This document shows positions 36,090 to 44,950 of a DNA stretch of 64,000 nt, piece after piece (the stretch's first letter is position 1; the number at the start of each line of letters is the position of its first letter). The DNA is from CAVRCT01 sp963719645 (GTDB lineage Bacteria; Pseudomonadota; Gammaproteobacteria; DSM-16500): assembly GCA_963719645.1 (NCBI GenBank), contig CAVRCT010000008.1, positions 1 to 64,000 on the forward strand. Direction: 5' to 3'. The translations under genes were made by a program, and so were the position numbers. The notes below the pieces were generated by a model. That model had not been told where the DNA came from. It saw only the letters and a program-made list of their open reading frames with translations, and did not search any database.

Positions 36090-36551
36090 ATGAAAAAAAT
36101 TATGATCAGCACAATCGTTTTATGCACCAGCATCAGCCTTGTCGGATGTGAAAACATGACAAAACAAGATGTCGGCACTGTATCCGGCGGCGTTATTGGC
36201 GGTTTAGTCGGCAGTCGATTTGGCCAAGGCGGCGGTCAAATGCTTGCGATTGGCGCGGGCACGTTAGCAGGTGCACTGATTGGTGGCGCAATTGGTCGCA
36301 ACATGGATGAAACCGATAAATTGAAAATGAACCACGCCCTGGAAAGCAATCAAGTGGGTCAACCCGCTTACTGGCAAAATCAAAAAACGGGTAACAGTTA
36401 CACCGTCGTGCCAACCCGCAATGTCACAGTCGATGGCAATCAATACTGCCGCGAATACCGCTCAACTGCCGATATTGCTGGCAAAAAACAACAAGTGTAT
36501 GGCACTGCCTGCCGACAACCTGATGGTACGTGGCAAGTTGCAAATAATTAA
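36090..36551 (+). CDS. 17 kDa surface antigen-type lipoprotein with glycine zipper
   Basis: ATG 36090 follows TTGGAGT; the ORF opening at 36012 is longer but lacks this site and would bury the signal peptide. The 153-residue product has a lipoprotein signal ending LVGC (Cys20). A glycine-zipper segment (SGGVIGGLVGSRFGQGGGQM and GAGTLAGALIGGAIGRNMDE) follows, then a C-terminal domain with CREYRSTADIAGKKQQVYGT, as in the Rickettsia 17 kDa antigen and related SlyB/OmpA-like proteins. It is expected in the outer membrane. Function in envelope stability is inferred from the family. Confidence 0.88.
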   Translation: MKKIMISTIVLCTSISLVGCENMTKQDVGTVSGGVIGGLVGSRFGQGGGQMLAIGAGTLAGALIGGAIGRNMDETDKLKMNHALESNQVGQPAYWQNQKTGNSYTVVPTRNVTVDGNQYCREYRSTADIAGKKQQVYGTACRQPDGTWQVANN

Positions 36552-36596
36552 CTTCCGACGTATCACGCGCAAATTTCTGAGACTTAGCTAACGTAA

Positions 36597-36663
36597 GTAG
36601 CCCGGGTGCAACCCGGGGTTTTGAAAGTTGCTTAAAAAACCCCGGGTTGTCCCCGGGCTACTT
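36597..36663. repeat. GCCCGGGTGCAACCCGGGG palindrome, copy 1
   Basis: GTAGCCCGGGTGCAACCCGG pairs with a CCCCGGGTTG-CCCCGGGCTAC arm around a 10-base centre. Related copies lie at 52041-52104 and 62468-62534. It may also end transcription of the lipoprotein gene. Confidence 0.8.
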
Positions 36664-36686
36664 ACTAACTTTTTATATAATTATTC

Positions 36687-36820
36687 TATATAAATCCCCC
36701 TCAATCCCCCTTTTTCAAAGGGGGAAGCCTTCTAAGCAGCTCCTCTCTCAAAAACAGCACGATGCGGCTTAGTACACTTCCCCCTTTGAAAAAGGGGGAT
36801 TGAGGGGGATTTGTATAAAA
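36687..36820. repeat. Intact ACAAATCCCCC palindrome without insertion
   Basis: TATAAATCCCCCTCAATCCC and a TTTTTCAAAGGGGGAAG arm are mirrored at the right, ending GGGGGATTTGTATA. This is the outer repeat of the composite elements in its uninterrupted form, with TCAAT in place of TTGTT. It lies between the lipoprotein and the dehydrogenase gene. Confidence 0.78.
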
Positions 36821-36921
36821 AGAAGAAGTGCCGCGAGGATATCTTAGTAAATTCCTCTGTTCTTTAATTTCCATAAATCTTTTAGAATGAATTTTTCATC
36901 TGGCATATAAGGGACTTCTTC

Positions 36922-37791
36922 ATGTTAAAAATCGGCTTGATTGGCTCAGGCATCATGGGCAAACCCATGGGGCTGAATTTACTGCACGCGCATTATCCAC
37001 TGTCTGTTTATGCAAGACGCAAAGAATCCATTGAACCACTGCTCGCCATGGGTGCAACCGGTTATGATTCACCGCGCGAATTGGCAAAACACGTCGATGT
37101 CATTATCACCATCGTCAAAGCAACCGATGATGTGAAAGATGTGTTACTGGGCCAACACGGCATTATCCACTCCGCCAAACCCGGAACCATCGTGATTGAT
37201 ATGAGCACCATCTCCGCCTCTGTCACGCAACATATCGCGGCTGAATTAGCGAAGCAGCAAATTGACATGATAGATGCGCCTGTCTCGGGCGGCGAACAAG
37301 GCGCCATTACCGGCTCGCTGTCCATCATGGTAGGTGGCAAAGAAAACGTTCTTGAAAAAGTAAAACCTATTTTGGCTGTGCTAGGCAAACAAATTGTCCA
37401 TATCGGCCCTCACGGTGCCGGACAAACTGCCAAAGCATGCAATCAAATTATCATTGCTGAAACCATTGTTGCCGTGAGCGAAGCCTTAACGTTAGCGAAA
37501 GCATCCGGTGTTGACCCCGCGAAAGTGCGAGAAGCGTTATTAGGCGGATTTGCAGGTAGCCGCGTGTTAGAAATTCACGGCAAACGAATGTTAGAAAATG
37601 ATTACCAACCTGGTTTTAAAGCCGTTTTACATCGTAAAGATATGCATCTCGCCCTCGATCAAGCAAAACAAGTTGGCATTGACTTACCTGCCGCCTCTCA
37701 CGCAACCGAATGCATTGACCGATTAGTTTTAAAAGGCAACGGCGAATTAGATTCCTCTGCCATCCATTTAATCGCTGAGGAATTAGCATGA
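36922..37791 (+). CDS. NAD(P)-dependent beta-hydroxyacid dehydrogenase, GarR/MmsB type
   Basis: The product is 289 residues. It has the Rossmann motif GLIGSGIMGKPMG at residues 5-17, DAPVSGGEQGAITGSLSIMV near residue 118 and the catalytic Lys in GAGQTAKACNQ near residue 172. These are the markers of 2-hydroxy-3-oxopropionate and 3-hydroxyisobutyrate dehydrogenases. GarR activity (tartronate semialdehyde to glycerate) is slightly favoured, but the substrate is not proven. AAGGGA precedes the start. Its stop overlaps the radA start (ATGA). Confidence 0.87.
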   Translation: MLKIGLIGSGIMGKPMGLNLLHAHYPLSVYARRKESIEPLLAMGATGYDSPRELAKHVDVIITIVKATDDVKDVLLGQHGIIHSAKPGTIVIDMSTISASVTQHIAAELAKQQIDMIDAPVSGGEQGAITGSLSIMVGGKENVLEKVKPILAVLGKQIVHIGPHGAGQTAKACNQIIIAETIVAVSEALTLAKASGVDPAKVREALLGGFAGSRVLEIHGKRMLENDYQPGFKAVLHRKDMHLALDQAKQVGIDLPAASHATECIDRLVLKGNGELDSSAIHLIAEELA

Positions 37792-39158
37792 AAACAAAAA
37801 CCATGCATTCTTGCCAAGCATGCGGTACACAATCGACTAAGTGGTCAGGGCAATGTTTGGGTTGTCATGCGTGGAATACGATTGTTGAAGAAGTGGTAAC
37901 CGCCGCATCCTCTCATCCACGCTATCAAGGCTATGCAACCGGCGAACCCACTATCACGCTGATGACAGACATCCAATTAGTCGACGCAGAAACGCGTTTA
38001 AACACAGGGTTAAAAGAATTGGACCGCGTATTAGGCGGCGGATTGATTATGGGATCAGCCGTTTTATTGGGTGGCGATCCTGGCATTGGTAAATCCACGC
38101 TCTTACTGCAAACCCTTTGTCATTTGAGCCAACAAGAAAAAGTTCTTTATGTCACCGGCGAAGAATCCTTACAACAAGTCACCTTGCGCGCACGGCGTTT
38201 AGGTCTGCCGGAAAAAAATATTTTGCTGCTCGCCGACACACACATCGAACGCATTTTAAAATTAGCGCAAAAAGAACAACCCCGTATTTTGGTGGTAGAC
38301 TCCATTCAAACGATGCACACGGATTTATTGCAATCGGCACCGGGTGCCGTTGGTCAAGTGCGGGAAAGTGCCGCGCAACTTGTTAAGTATGCAAAGCAAA
38401 CGCACACCGCATTATTTTTAGTGGGTCATGTTACCAAAGAAGGTACGCTCGCCGGTCCTCGCGTGTTAGAACACATGGTGGATACGGTGTTATATTTTGA
38501 AGGCGAACAAGACAGTCGTTATCGTTTAATTCGTGGGGTCAAAAATCGTTTTGGTGCGGTGAATGAGTTAGGTATTTTCGCCATGACCGATAAAGGCTTG
38601 CGCGAAGTCAGCAACCCCTCTGCGATTTTTCTTTCGCGCTATGAGAAACCGGTTTCTGGCAGCGTGATTATGGCGACAAAAGAAGGTAGTCGACCTCTCT
38701 TAGTGGAAGTCCAAGCATTGGTCGATCAAAGTCACATGGCCAATCCTCGTCGTGTGTGTGTGGGATTAGATCCGCAACGATTATCGATGTTGCTTGCCAT
38801 CTTGCATCGACACAGCGGTATTGCGACGTTTGATCAAGATGTATTTGTTAATGCAGTCGGTGGTGTCCGCATCACAGAAACAGGCAGTGATTTGGCATTG
38901 GCGCTGGCTGTGTTATCGAGTCTGCGCAACAAACCTGTTCCGGCTGATCTGTTAATTTTTGGTGAAGTGGGATTGGCGGGCGAAATACGTCCTGTGCAAA
39001 GTGGTCAAGAACGGTTACGCGAAGCGGCGAAACATGGCTTCAAGCAGGCAATCATTCCGCACGGTAATGCACCGAAAACAACGATTGAAGGAATAACGAT
39101 TCATGCTGCGCATTCGTTGCAGGAAGCGGTGGATTATTTTCGGAATATGGATTTGTAA
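37788..39158 (+). CDS. radA: DNA repair protein RadA
   Basis: The 456-residue protein matches RadA/Sms in length and order. The zinc finger is CQACGTQSTKWSGQCLGCHA (residues 6-25), Walker A is GGDPGIGKSTLL (about 90), the RadA-specific KNRFG lies in VKNRFGAVNELGIF, and a C-terminal Lon-like domain follows. RadA helps branch migration of recombination intermediates. It overlaps the preceding dehydrogenase gene by four bases and ends one base before the convergent alr. Confidence 0.94.
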   Translation: MKTKTMHSCQACGTQSTKWSGQCLGCHAWNTIVEEVVTAASSHPRYQGYATGEPTITLMTDIQLVDAETRLNTGLKELDRVLGGGLIMGSAVLLGGDPGIGKSTLLLQTLCHLSQQEKVLYVTGEESLQQVTLRARRLGLPEKNILLLADTHIERILKLAQKEQPRILVVDSIQTMHTDLLQSAPGAVGQVRESAAQLVKYAKQTHTALFLVGHVTKEGTLAGPRVLEHMVDTVLYFEGEQDSRYRLIRGVKNRFGAVNELGIFAMTDKGLREVSNPSAIFLSRYEKPVSGSVIMATKEGSRPLLVEVQALVDQSHMANPRRVCVGLDPQRLSMLLAILHRHSGIATFDQDVFVNAVGGVRITETGSDLALALAVLSSLRNKPVPADLLIFGEVGLAGEIRPVQSGQERLREAAKHGFKQAIIPHGNAPKTTIEGITIHAAHSLQEAVDYFRNMDL

Positions 39159-40251
39159 TTAAGCGTTAAGCAGCGCAGAATGCTTGACCACCACATGCAC
39201 GCGTTGGGTAATACGAGTTAATAATTCATAACACGACGTGCCGCTATACTCTGCTACTACTTCAACAGGCAGACCGGGGCCCCACAATAAAACAGGATCA
39301 CCCACATTTGCCTCGGGCTGAGTCCGTAAATCAACAGCAATCATATCCATTGAAACTCGCCCGGCTAACGAACAAGGGCGATTATTCACCAAAACAGGTG
39401 TGCCATTTTGTGCGTGACGTGGATAACCATCGCCATAGCCAATGCCAACAATGCCAATGCGCATGTCTTCAGGACATACCCACGTGCTGCCATAACCGAC
39501 TTTAGCGCCTTTGGCTAAATCATGAATCGCAATCAATTCAGAACTGAGTGACATCACGGGTTGTAAATGATGTTCTACGCCGCGATGACTTGCGAGAGGA
39601 GATGCACCATACAACATAATGCCTGGCCTCACCCAATCCGCATGCGCAGAAGGCCACGCAATAATGCCGCCTGAATTGGCTAAACTGCGCGGTCCTGGCA
39701 ATCCGGTTGTCACCTGATTAAATAATTCAATTTGCTGCAGCGTGGAGGCACGATCGACCGAATCTGACTCAGCAAAATGGGTCATCAATCCAATCGGTTT
39801 TTTGACCGAGGAACAATTAGCAAGACGTGCATACGCTTCTTTCACCCCATCCGGTTGAAAACCTAAACGATGCATACCGGTATCGATCTTTAGCCAAATT
39901 GCTAAGGGAGCAAGGTGCGGATTTTTTTCCAGCATGTCAATTTGAGAAACATGATGCACGACCACGGTGAAGTGATGGCTAACAGCACGTTGTAATTCTT
40001 CTGCATCAAACAATCCTTCCATTAAAATGATCGGATTTTTGATCGCCCGCTTCGCGCAACCGCATCCCTTCTTCCAAACACGCCACGCCTAAACCATCTG
40101 CATTTTGCAACGCCGCGGCAATTCGCTCAAGCCCGTGACCATACGCGTTCGATTTCACCATCGCCATGATGGCGCTCTCAGGCGCCATGCGGCGAATTTG
40201 CTGCAAATTATGCTGCAATGCATCTAAATCAATTGTGATATAAGTTGGACG
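39159..40251 (-). pseudogene. alr: Alanine racemase, one frameshift and no standard start codon
   Basis: The N-terminal part reads ARPTYITIDLDALQHNLQQI and MVKSNAYGHG with the PLP Lys. After GMRLREAG an extra G near 40050 shifts the frame, and IKNPIILMEGLFDAEELQ continues in 39159-40022. The catalytic Tyr region (GYGSTWVCPED) and VSMDMIAVDL are intact. Upstream of ARPTYITID the frame has no ATG, GTG or TTG before a stop; ATC at about 40256 stands where the start would be. It makes D-alanine for peptidoglycan. It follows dnaB directly, as in many gammaproteobacteria. Confidence 0.85.
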
Positions 40252-40262
40252 AGCTCTATCGA

Positions 40263-41668
40263 TTAATAAGGTTCACGTGCAAAATTTTCGAAACAAGTAT
40301 ACTGCCCCAAGAACGTTAAACGGACTTTGCCAATGGGACCATTCCGTTGTTTTGCAATAATGATTTCGGCCGTGCCTTTATCAGGCGTGTTTTCATTATA
40401 CACTTCATCACGATAAATAAAGACGATTAAATCGGCATCTTGTTCAATGGCGCCTGATTCACGCAAATCGGACATGATGGGACGTTTATCGGCACGTTGT
40501 TCTAAACCACGATTTAATTGTGACAGCGCAATCACGGGAACATTCAATTCTTTGGCCAATGATTTTAACGAACGTGAAATTTCAGAAATTTCGGCCGTCC
40601 GATTTTCGTTGAACCCTGGCACTTGCATCAGTTGCAAATAATCGATCACGATCAAGCCTATTTTGCCATGCTCTTTCGCTAAGCGACGTGCACGTGCACG
40701 CATTTCAGCAGGACTCAATGCCGGTGTGTCATCGATAAATAATGGCGCTTCCGACAACATACTGACCGTTGAACATGACACGGGGCCAATCATCTTCGTC
40801 AATTTTACCGGTACGGATTTTGCAGTTGATCGATGCGGGAGAGCGATGACAACAAACGCATGACGATAGATTCACCGGGCATTTCCATACTGAAAATTAA
40901 AGTAGGCAATTTACTTTTCATCATGACATTTTCAGCAATATTCATGGCGAACGTTGTTTTACCCATCGATGGGCGACCTGCGATGATAATTAAATCTGAC
41001 TGTTGTAATCCAGACGTCATGTCATCTAAATCATGATAACCCGTTGCAACACCGGTGATCGGATCATCTAAATGTGACAGCGTATCAATACGCTCCATGG
41101 TTTTGGCTAAAAATTCATTGACATTGACAGGGCCTCCCACTCGCGCGCCCTGCTCAGAAATAGCAAAGACTTGGCGCTCTGCTTCATCCAATAATTCGGT
41201 ACTGGTACGGCCTTGAGGATTAAACGCGTGGCCTGCGATGTCATTGGCCGTGGCAATTAATTGGCGCAATACTGAGCGTTCACGCACAATATCCGCATAC
41301 GCTGCGATATTGGCAATACTGGGTGTATTATTGGCTAATTCAAATAAATAAACTTCACCACCGGCATTTTCTAATTCGCGAATTTCGCGTAGTGCTTCAG
41401 AAACCGTTAGCACATCCAGCGGTTTACTGGCCTCTGTTAATTTGTTCATCGCCCGAAAAATTAAGCGATGATCATGCCGGTAAAAATCCACTTCGCGTAT
41501 TCGATCGACGATCTGGTCCCACGCACGATTTTCTAACATCAAGCCGCCGATGACGGACTGCTCTGCTTCGATTGAATGGGGTGGGATTTTAACCGAGTCC
41601 AAATCCGTTGGCTTTTGTCTGAATTGTTTGGCGGGGGCTTGAGAGTCCATGTTGTCCATTGTCTTCAA
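40263..41668 (-). pseudogene. dnaB: Replicative DNA helicase, two frameshifts close together
   Basis: The N-terminal domain and Walker A (IIAGRPSMGKTTFAMNIA) lie in 40805-41668; Walker B and the rest (GLIVIDYLQLM, ALSQLNRGLEQRADKRP, SDLRESGAIEQDADLI) lie in 40263-40802. At the junction RIDQL should continue as KIRTGKIDEDDWP in a third frame, then into VSCSTVSMLSEAPLFIDD. One extra C near 40820 and one near 40790 would explain this. DnaB is essential for replication, so this is the clearest sign that at least some indels are sequence errors. It is downstream of rplI, the usual order. Confidence 0.9.
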
Positions 41669-41801
41669 TGTGAAAGGGATGATTTTCGCATTATTGAGGG
41701 GTTGAGTACAGTGGCTGAACGGTACAAACTTGGAATACTTTAAGTTTGATTTTTTTAGAACGCCTTCTCCGGAGGGCTGACGGATCGATAATGATTAGAA
41801 T

Positions 41802-41967
41802 GCCTTCCCCGGAGGGGGAAGGTGGCCGACAGGCCGGATGGGGGGGATAAAAAATACAAGCATTTATTCAAAACTTTATCTGAAATAAAAATTCCTGATG
41901 ACAACTGCCGAATTTAAAATTACCCCCCCATCCGGCCTATCGGCCACCTTCCCCCTCCGGGGAAGGC
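41802..41967. repeat. GCCTTCCCCGGAGGGGGAAG palindrome between dnaB and rplI
   Basis: GCCTTCCCCGGAGGGGGAAG and GTGGCCGACAGGCCGGATGG on the left pair with the inverse on the right (ending CCCTCCGGGGAAGGC) around a 75-base AT-rich centre. A shortened half-copy precedes it at about 41762. This is the main content of the 380-base gap before dnaB. Confidence 0.78.
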
Positions 41968-42047
41968 GTTCTAAGCAAAATTTTCTTAGCTTAACGCATA
42001 TACCCCTGTGGGGAAGTTGTTCTAATCTAATCAAATTAAAAATACAT

Positions 42048-42509
42048 TTATTGAGAGTGCGCGTCTGATCGAATACTCAATTTCACCATGACACTCAAAT
42101 CACTATGCAATTCAACTTCAATTTCATAGTCACCCGCAAGACGCAATACACCGGTGGGTAAATGGATTTCGCTCTTGTTAACTTCAACCCCTGCTGCAAC
42201 AATCGCTGCTGCAATATCACGTGTGCCGATTGAGCCGAATAATTTACCTTCTTCACCCGCTTTCGCAGCGATCACAACAACATCCAATGCTTCTAATGCG
42301 TGCTGTCTGCCTTGTGCTGCTTTCAAACTTTCTGCAGCGGCTTTTTCAAGCTCAGCGCGACGCACTTCGAATTTTGCAATGTTAGTTGCCGTTGCATACA
42401 CCGCTTTGCCTTCTGGCACTAAGTAGTTACGGCCATAGCCACGTTTTACTTTCACTTTGTCACCTAATGCACCTAGGTTACGAATTTTTTCCAATAATAT
42501 GACTTCCAC
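42048..42509 (-). CDS. rplI: 50S ribosomal protein L9
   Basis: The 153-residue product begins MEVILLEKIRNLGALGDKVK and contains VKRGYGRNYLVPEGKAV, the L9 signature. It binds 23S rRNA domain V; the long central helix (residues 45-75) and the C-terminal domain are present. It belongs to the rpsF-rpsR-(membrane protein)-rplI-dnaB group found in many gammaproteobacteria. The length is normal. Confidence 0.95.
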   Translation of the reverse strand: MEVILLEKIRNLGALGDKVKVKRGYGRNYLVPEGKAVYATATNIAKFEVRRAELEKAAAESLKAAQGRQHALEALDVVVIAAKAGEEGKLFGSIGTRDIAAAIVAAGVEVNKSEIHLPTGVLRLAGDYEIEVELHSDLSVMVKLSIRSDAHSQ

Positions 42510-42523
42510 TTTGCCACCTCATC

Positions 42524-43447
42524 TCATGACTTTAAAATTAATTTCCGAAAATTCAAAAATGTGTCTAGCAGTGCTGCAATTGCTATAACAACTAAACCAA
42601 ATGGGAAAAGAAATATAACCGCTAAATAAACCAATACTAACCAAAGTAAAGCTTTACTCTTTGTTTTCAATATCCCATGCACCAAACTCAATCCTGCCGT
42701 TGCAAATGCCATGACTAAAATAGGCAAGAGATCAACGCTGATGTCATAACCAAAATAAGCGGAAACCGCCACCGCCACAAAAATCAAAGCGGTCAAATAA
42801 CTCATGCGAATTTCATGCAATTCGACTTGCAAACCGCCTGGGTTAAACACAGTTGCCTGCCACCAGCGTGCAAGCAATAATTGCAATAAAGCGTTTGCGA
42901 TCAGAGAGGATACAATAAACCCTGTTGCATACAGCTTCATACTCGCAACCATCTGCGTGGTCACATCACTCTCCGGCACGTCAATATTGCTCGGCCCTAA
43001 CTGTCCCAACAACGATGTTGTTTTATGAAAATAAGCCGTTAATTGATTCGCCCACCAACTGGTCAGCTCCGGATACATCACATGCAGAGCAATCACCGCG
43101 ATCAACCCAATCAACACACTTATTTCTATCACCAAACTCCAGTTATAACGACGCAAGAGTAAAGCAAACAACCAGGTGAGAACATTTATCACAATGACAA
43201 TAATCGTTGCGACAAATAAAACAATTGTCTCACTCGACACTGGATATGCAATGTAGTTGATGATGAATGGTAAGACAGAGGCTAAAAACACCAACGTCCC
43301 TTCGTATGCGCCTTTGCGCAACGTCACCAACCCTACAATAATAATACTGATGCTACCACCGACCACTCGGATCAGTGATAACAAAAAAGCCGCGCCAATT
43401 GCATTCCAGCGATTTTTTAGTAATAAATCCGTTAATTGGCGCAACAT
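42524..43447 (-). CDS. DUF2232-like integral membrane protein
   Basis: This 307-residue protein has about eight hydrophobic segments and no soluble domain. A conserved hypothetical membrane protein of this size between rpsR and rplI is known in Pseudomonas and relatives and is assigned to the YybS/DUF2232 family; the call rests on position and topology more than on motifs. Function is unknown. It is co-directional with the ribosomal genes, with 14 bases to rplI and 49 to rpsR. Confidence 0.75.
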   Translation of the reverse strand: MLRQLTDLLLKNRWNAIGAAFLLSLIRVVGGSISIIIVGLVTLRKGAYEGTLVFLASVLPFIINYIAYPVSSETIVLFVATIIVIVINVLTWLFALLLRRYNWSLVIEISVLIGLIAVIALHVMYPELTSWWANQLTAYFHKTTSLLGQLGPSNIDVPESDVTTQMVASMKLYATGFIVSSLIANALLQLLLARWWQATVFNPGGLQVELHEIRMSYLTALIFVAVAVSAYFGYDISVDLLPILVMAFATAGLSLVHGILKTKSKALLWLVLVYLAVIFLFPFGLVVIAIAALLDTFLNFRKLILKS

Positions 43448-43496
43448 ATTTTTACTTCCTGAGTGTTGCTCAGTCGATTTGACTGAGCAGGCTCAA

Positions 43497-43721
43497 TTAA
43501 TGTTTGTCGCAATAGGGCAATAAGGCTAAGAAGCGTGCCAGCTTAATTGAGCGCGCAACTAAACGTTGATAACGTGCTTTGGTGCCGGTAATACGGCTTG
43601 GCACGATCTTGCCACTTTCGGTAATGAATTTTTTCAATAAATAAATATCTTTGTAATCCACTTCAGTGATTTTATTGCTAGTAAAATAGCAAAACTTTTT
43701 ACGACGGTAATATGTAGACAT
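43497..43721 (-). CDS. rpsR: 30S ribosomal protein S18
   Basis: The 74-residue product has the S18 features: a basic start STYYRRKKFCYF, DYKDIYLLKKFITESGKIVP and RITGTKARYQRLVARSIKLA. Two ATG codons are in frame (43727 and 43721). GGGGA lies only two bases before the first but seven before the second, so I chose 43721. S18 pairs with S6 on the platform of the 30S subunit; rpsF is 27 bases upstream. Confidence 0.94.
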   Translation of the reverse strand: MSTYYRRKKFCYFTSNKITEVDYKDIYLLKKFITESGKIVPSRITGTKARYQRLVARSIKLARFLALLPYCDKH

Positions 43722-43748
43722 AGTCATTTCCCCAACGGTTATCCTAAA

Positions 43749-44207
43749 TTATTCCTGTTCAGCGACGCGTGAATCGTGCTCAAAGTTCGGCGTTCTTTTG
43801 CCTCGACCGCGAGAGTCACGAGAATCTCTGTCTCTTGAGTCGCGTGAATCACGAGAATCGCGTGAATCGCCCTCAGATGCTTCACGACCATTTTCTTTTA
43901 ATAAAGGAGAAGGGTCTTTCATAGGCCGTTTAACACTCAAGATTAAATTACGGATCACTGCATCGTTATAACGGAATGCATTTTCTAATTCATCAACGGT
44001 TTCTTTATCGCATTCAATGTTCATTAAAACATAGTGTGCTTTTAAAATTTTGTCGATGGGATAAGCCAATTGGCGACGGCCCCAGTCTTCTAACCGGTGC
44101 ACGGTACCCTTTTTTTGGGTGACCATATTGCTATAACGTTCGATCATCGCAGGCACTTGCTCGCTTTGATCGGGATGGACTAAAAATACAACTTCATAAT
44201 GCTTCAT
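43749..44207 (-). CDS. rpsF: 30S ribosomal protein S6 with Asp-Ser-Arg tail
   Basis: The product is 152 residues. Residues 1-100 are a typical S6 (MKHYEVVFLVHPDQSEQVPA, GRRQLAYPIDKILKAHYVLM, AFRYNDAVIRNLILSVKRP). Residues about 112-140 are a run of DSR/SRD triplets followed by GRGKRTPNF, giving a longer and more charged tail than E. coli S6. E. coli S6 receives added glutamates at its C-terminus; here the tail is coded by a degenerate 9- to 12-base repeat. It is the first gene of the ribosomal operon. Confidence 0.93.
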   Translation of the reverse strand: MKHYEVVFLVHPDQSEQVPAMIERYSNMVTQKKGTVHRLEDWGRRQLAYPIDKILKAHYVLMNIECDKETVDELENAFRYNDAVIRNLILSVKRPMKDPSPLLKENGREASEGDSRDSRDSRDSRDRDSRDSRGRGKRTPNFEHDSRVAEQE

Positions 44208-44236
44208 AGAGCGTAAGACTCCTTATGGTTTATACA

Positions 44237-44260
44237 GCCTGCGGGGTGACCCGCTCAGGC
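44237..44260 (-). promoter_or_regulatory. Hairpin in the rpsF leader, possible S6:S18 autoregulatory site
   Basis: On the minus strand GCCTGAGCGGGTCACC is followed by CCGCAGGC: GCCT pairs with AGGC, a GA bulge follows, GCGG pairs with CCGC, and the loop is GTCACC. It lies 30 bases before the rpsF start. An S6:S18-binding leader with a bulged stem is known upstream of rpsF in many bacteria; the match here is by shape and position only. Confidence 0.4.
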
Positions 44261-44418
44261 AAGGAGAAAATCAAGTTTTTATCGTATTAACACGGTAAGC
44301 CGCGGGAATAACCTTAAAATGATCTTCGAAAGGTGGGAGATTCTACTTAAGATCGGCATGCGATGCAACTTTTACCACTCTTTTCGGTCAGAGAATATAA
44401 AAAATACCCCTTTTTACC

Positions 44419-44448
44419 TTGACAACCACGCCCTAAAGCTTCGAGAAT
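44419..44448 (+). promoter_or_regulatory. tRNA-Met promoter
   Basis: A perfect -35 TTGACA (44419-44424) and a -10 GAGAAT (44443-44448) are 18 bases apart, and the tRNA begins 21 bases after the -10. Confidence 0.65.
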
Positions 44449-44469
44449 AGCGCCTCATTTCAATAAGAC

Positions 44470-44546
44470 GGCTATGTAGCTCAGCTGGTTAGAGCGCGGC
44501 ACTCATAATGCTGAGGTCGGTGGTTCGAGTCCACCTATAGCCACCA
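44470..44546 (+). tRNA. tRNA-Met (CAT), elongator
   Basis: The 77-base cloverleaf has acceptor arms GGCTATG and TATAGCC, an anticodon loop CTCATAA with CAT at 44504-44506, the T-loop GGTTCGAGTCC, and an encoded CCA. Similarity to E. coli elongator tRNA-Met is clear; the acceptor G1-C72 pair excludes the initiator. Its 3' end is duplicated at 47354-47365. Confidence 0.95.
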
Positions 44547-44549
44547 TGT
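44538..44549. repeat. Putative attL: 3' end of tRNA-Met
   Basis: TAGCCACCATGT covers the last bases of the tRNA and three bases beyond. It is repeated exactly at 47354-47365, 2.8 kb away. Three to four more positions match imperfectly on either side. Confidence 0.55.
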
Positions 44550-44687
44550 CTTATGTGGGTTTTCGAGTTAATCAGAATTTCAGAAAGTTAAGCCAGGGTG
44601 CACACGGGGTGCAAAGCACTGTTTCACAAGCTAAGCAGAGCAAAGAACAACATCCTGAAATTCGGGCTACACGGTAGAATGATATTT

Positions 44688-44876
44688 TTAATTTAATTTT
44701 TTTGAAATAGAGTCGTCAGCATCAATATCAGCATATTGAAAACATAAATCTGTTAACTTTGGCTCACAAATTGCCGAACTAAAAAATGCATTTCTCACTT
44801 GAGAGCCTGCTCCCAGACGGTGATGCATTCCCATCAAGTAAGCAACTCTTCTATCTTGATTTGTAAATTTCTTCAA
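44688..44876 (-). CDS. Small hypothetical protein
   Basis: A 62-residue frame begins MKKFTNQDRRVAYLMGMHHR and ends DADDSISKKLN. It has no recognised domain. It lies 74 bases after the MqsA-type gene in the same direction and may be the end of the island operon or a remnant of a larger gene. AAGAAA before the ATG is only a weak ribosome site. Confidence 0.4.
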   Translation of the reverse strand: MKKFTNQDRRVAYLMGMHHRLGAGSQVRNAFFSSAICEPKLTDLCFQYADIDADDSISKKLN

Positions 44877-44950
44877 GTATTTAACCAGCTTGCTCTCTCA
44901 TCTCAACTCATTAATACTCAAATCTCGTTAACGAATATTTGGCTTTGATT

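Noticed and set aside
44688..44876. MqsR toxin partner of the MqsA-type gene
   Set aside because: The 62-residue product is too short, lies on the wrong side and lacks MqsR features.
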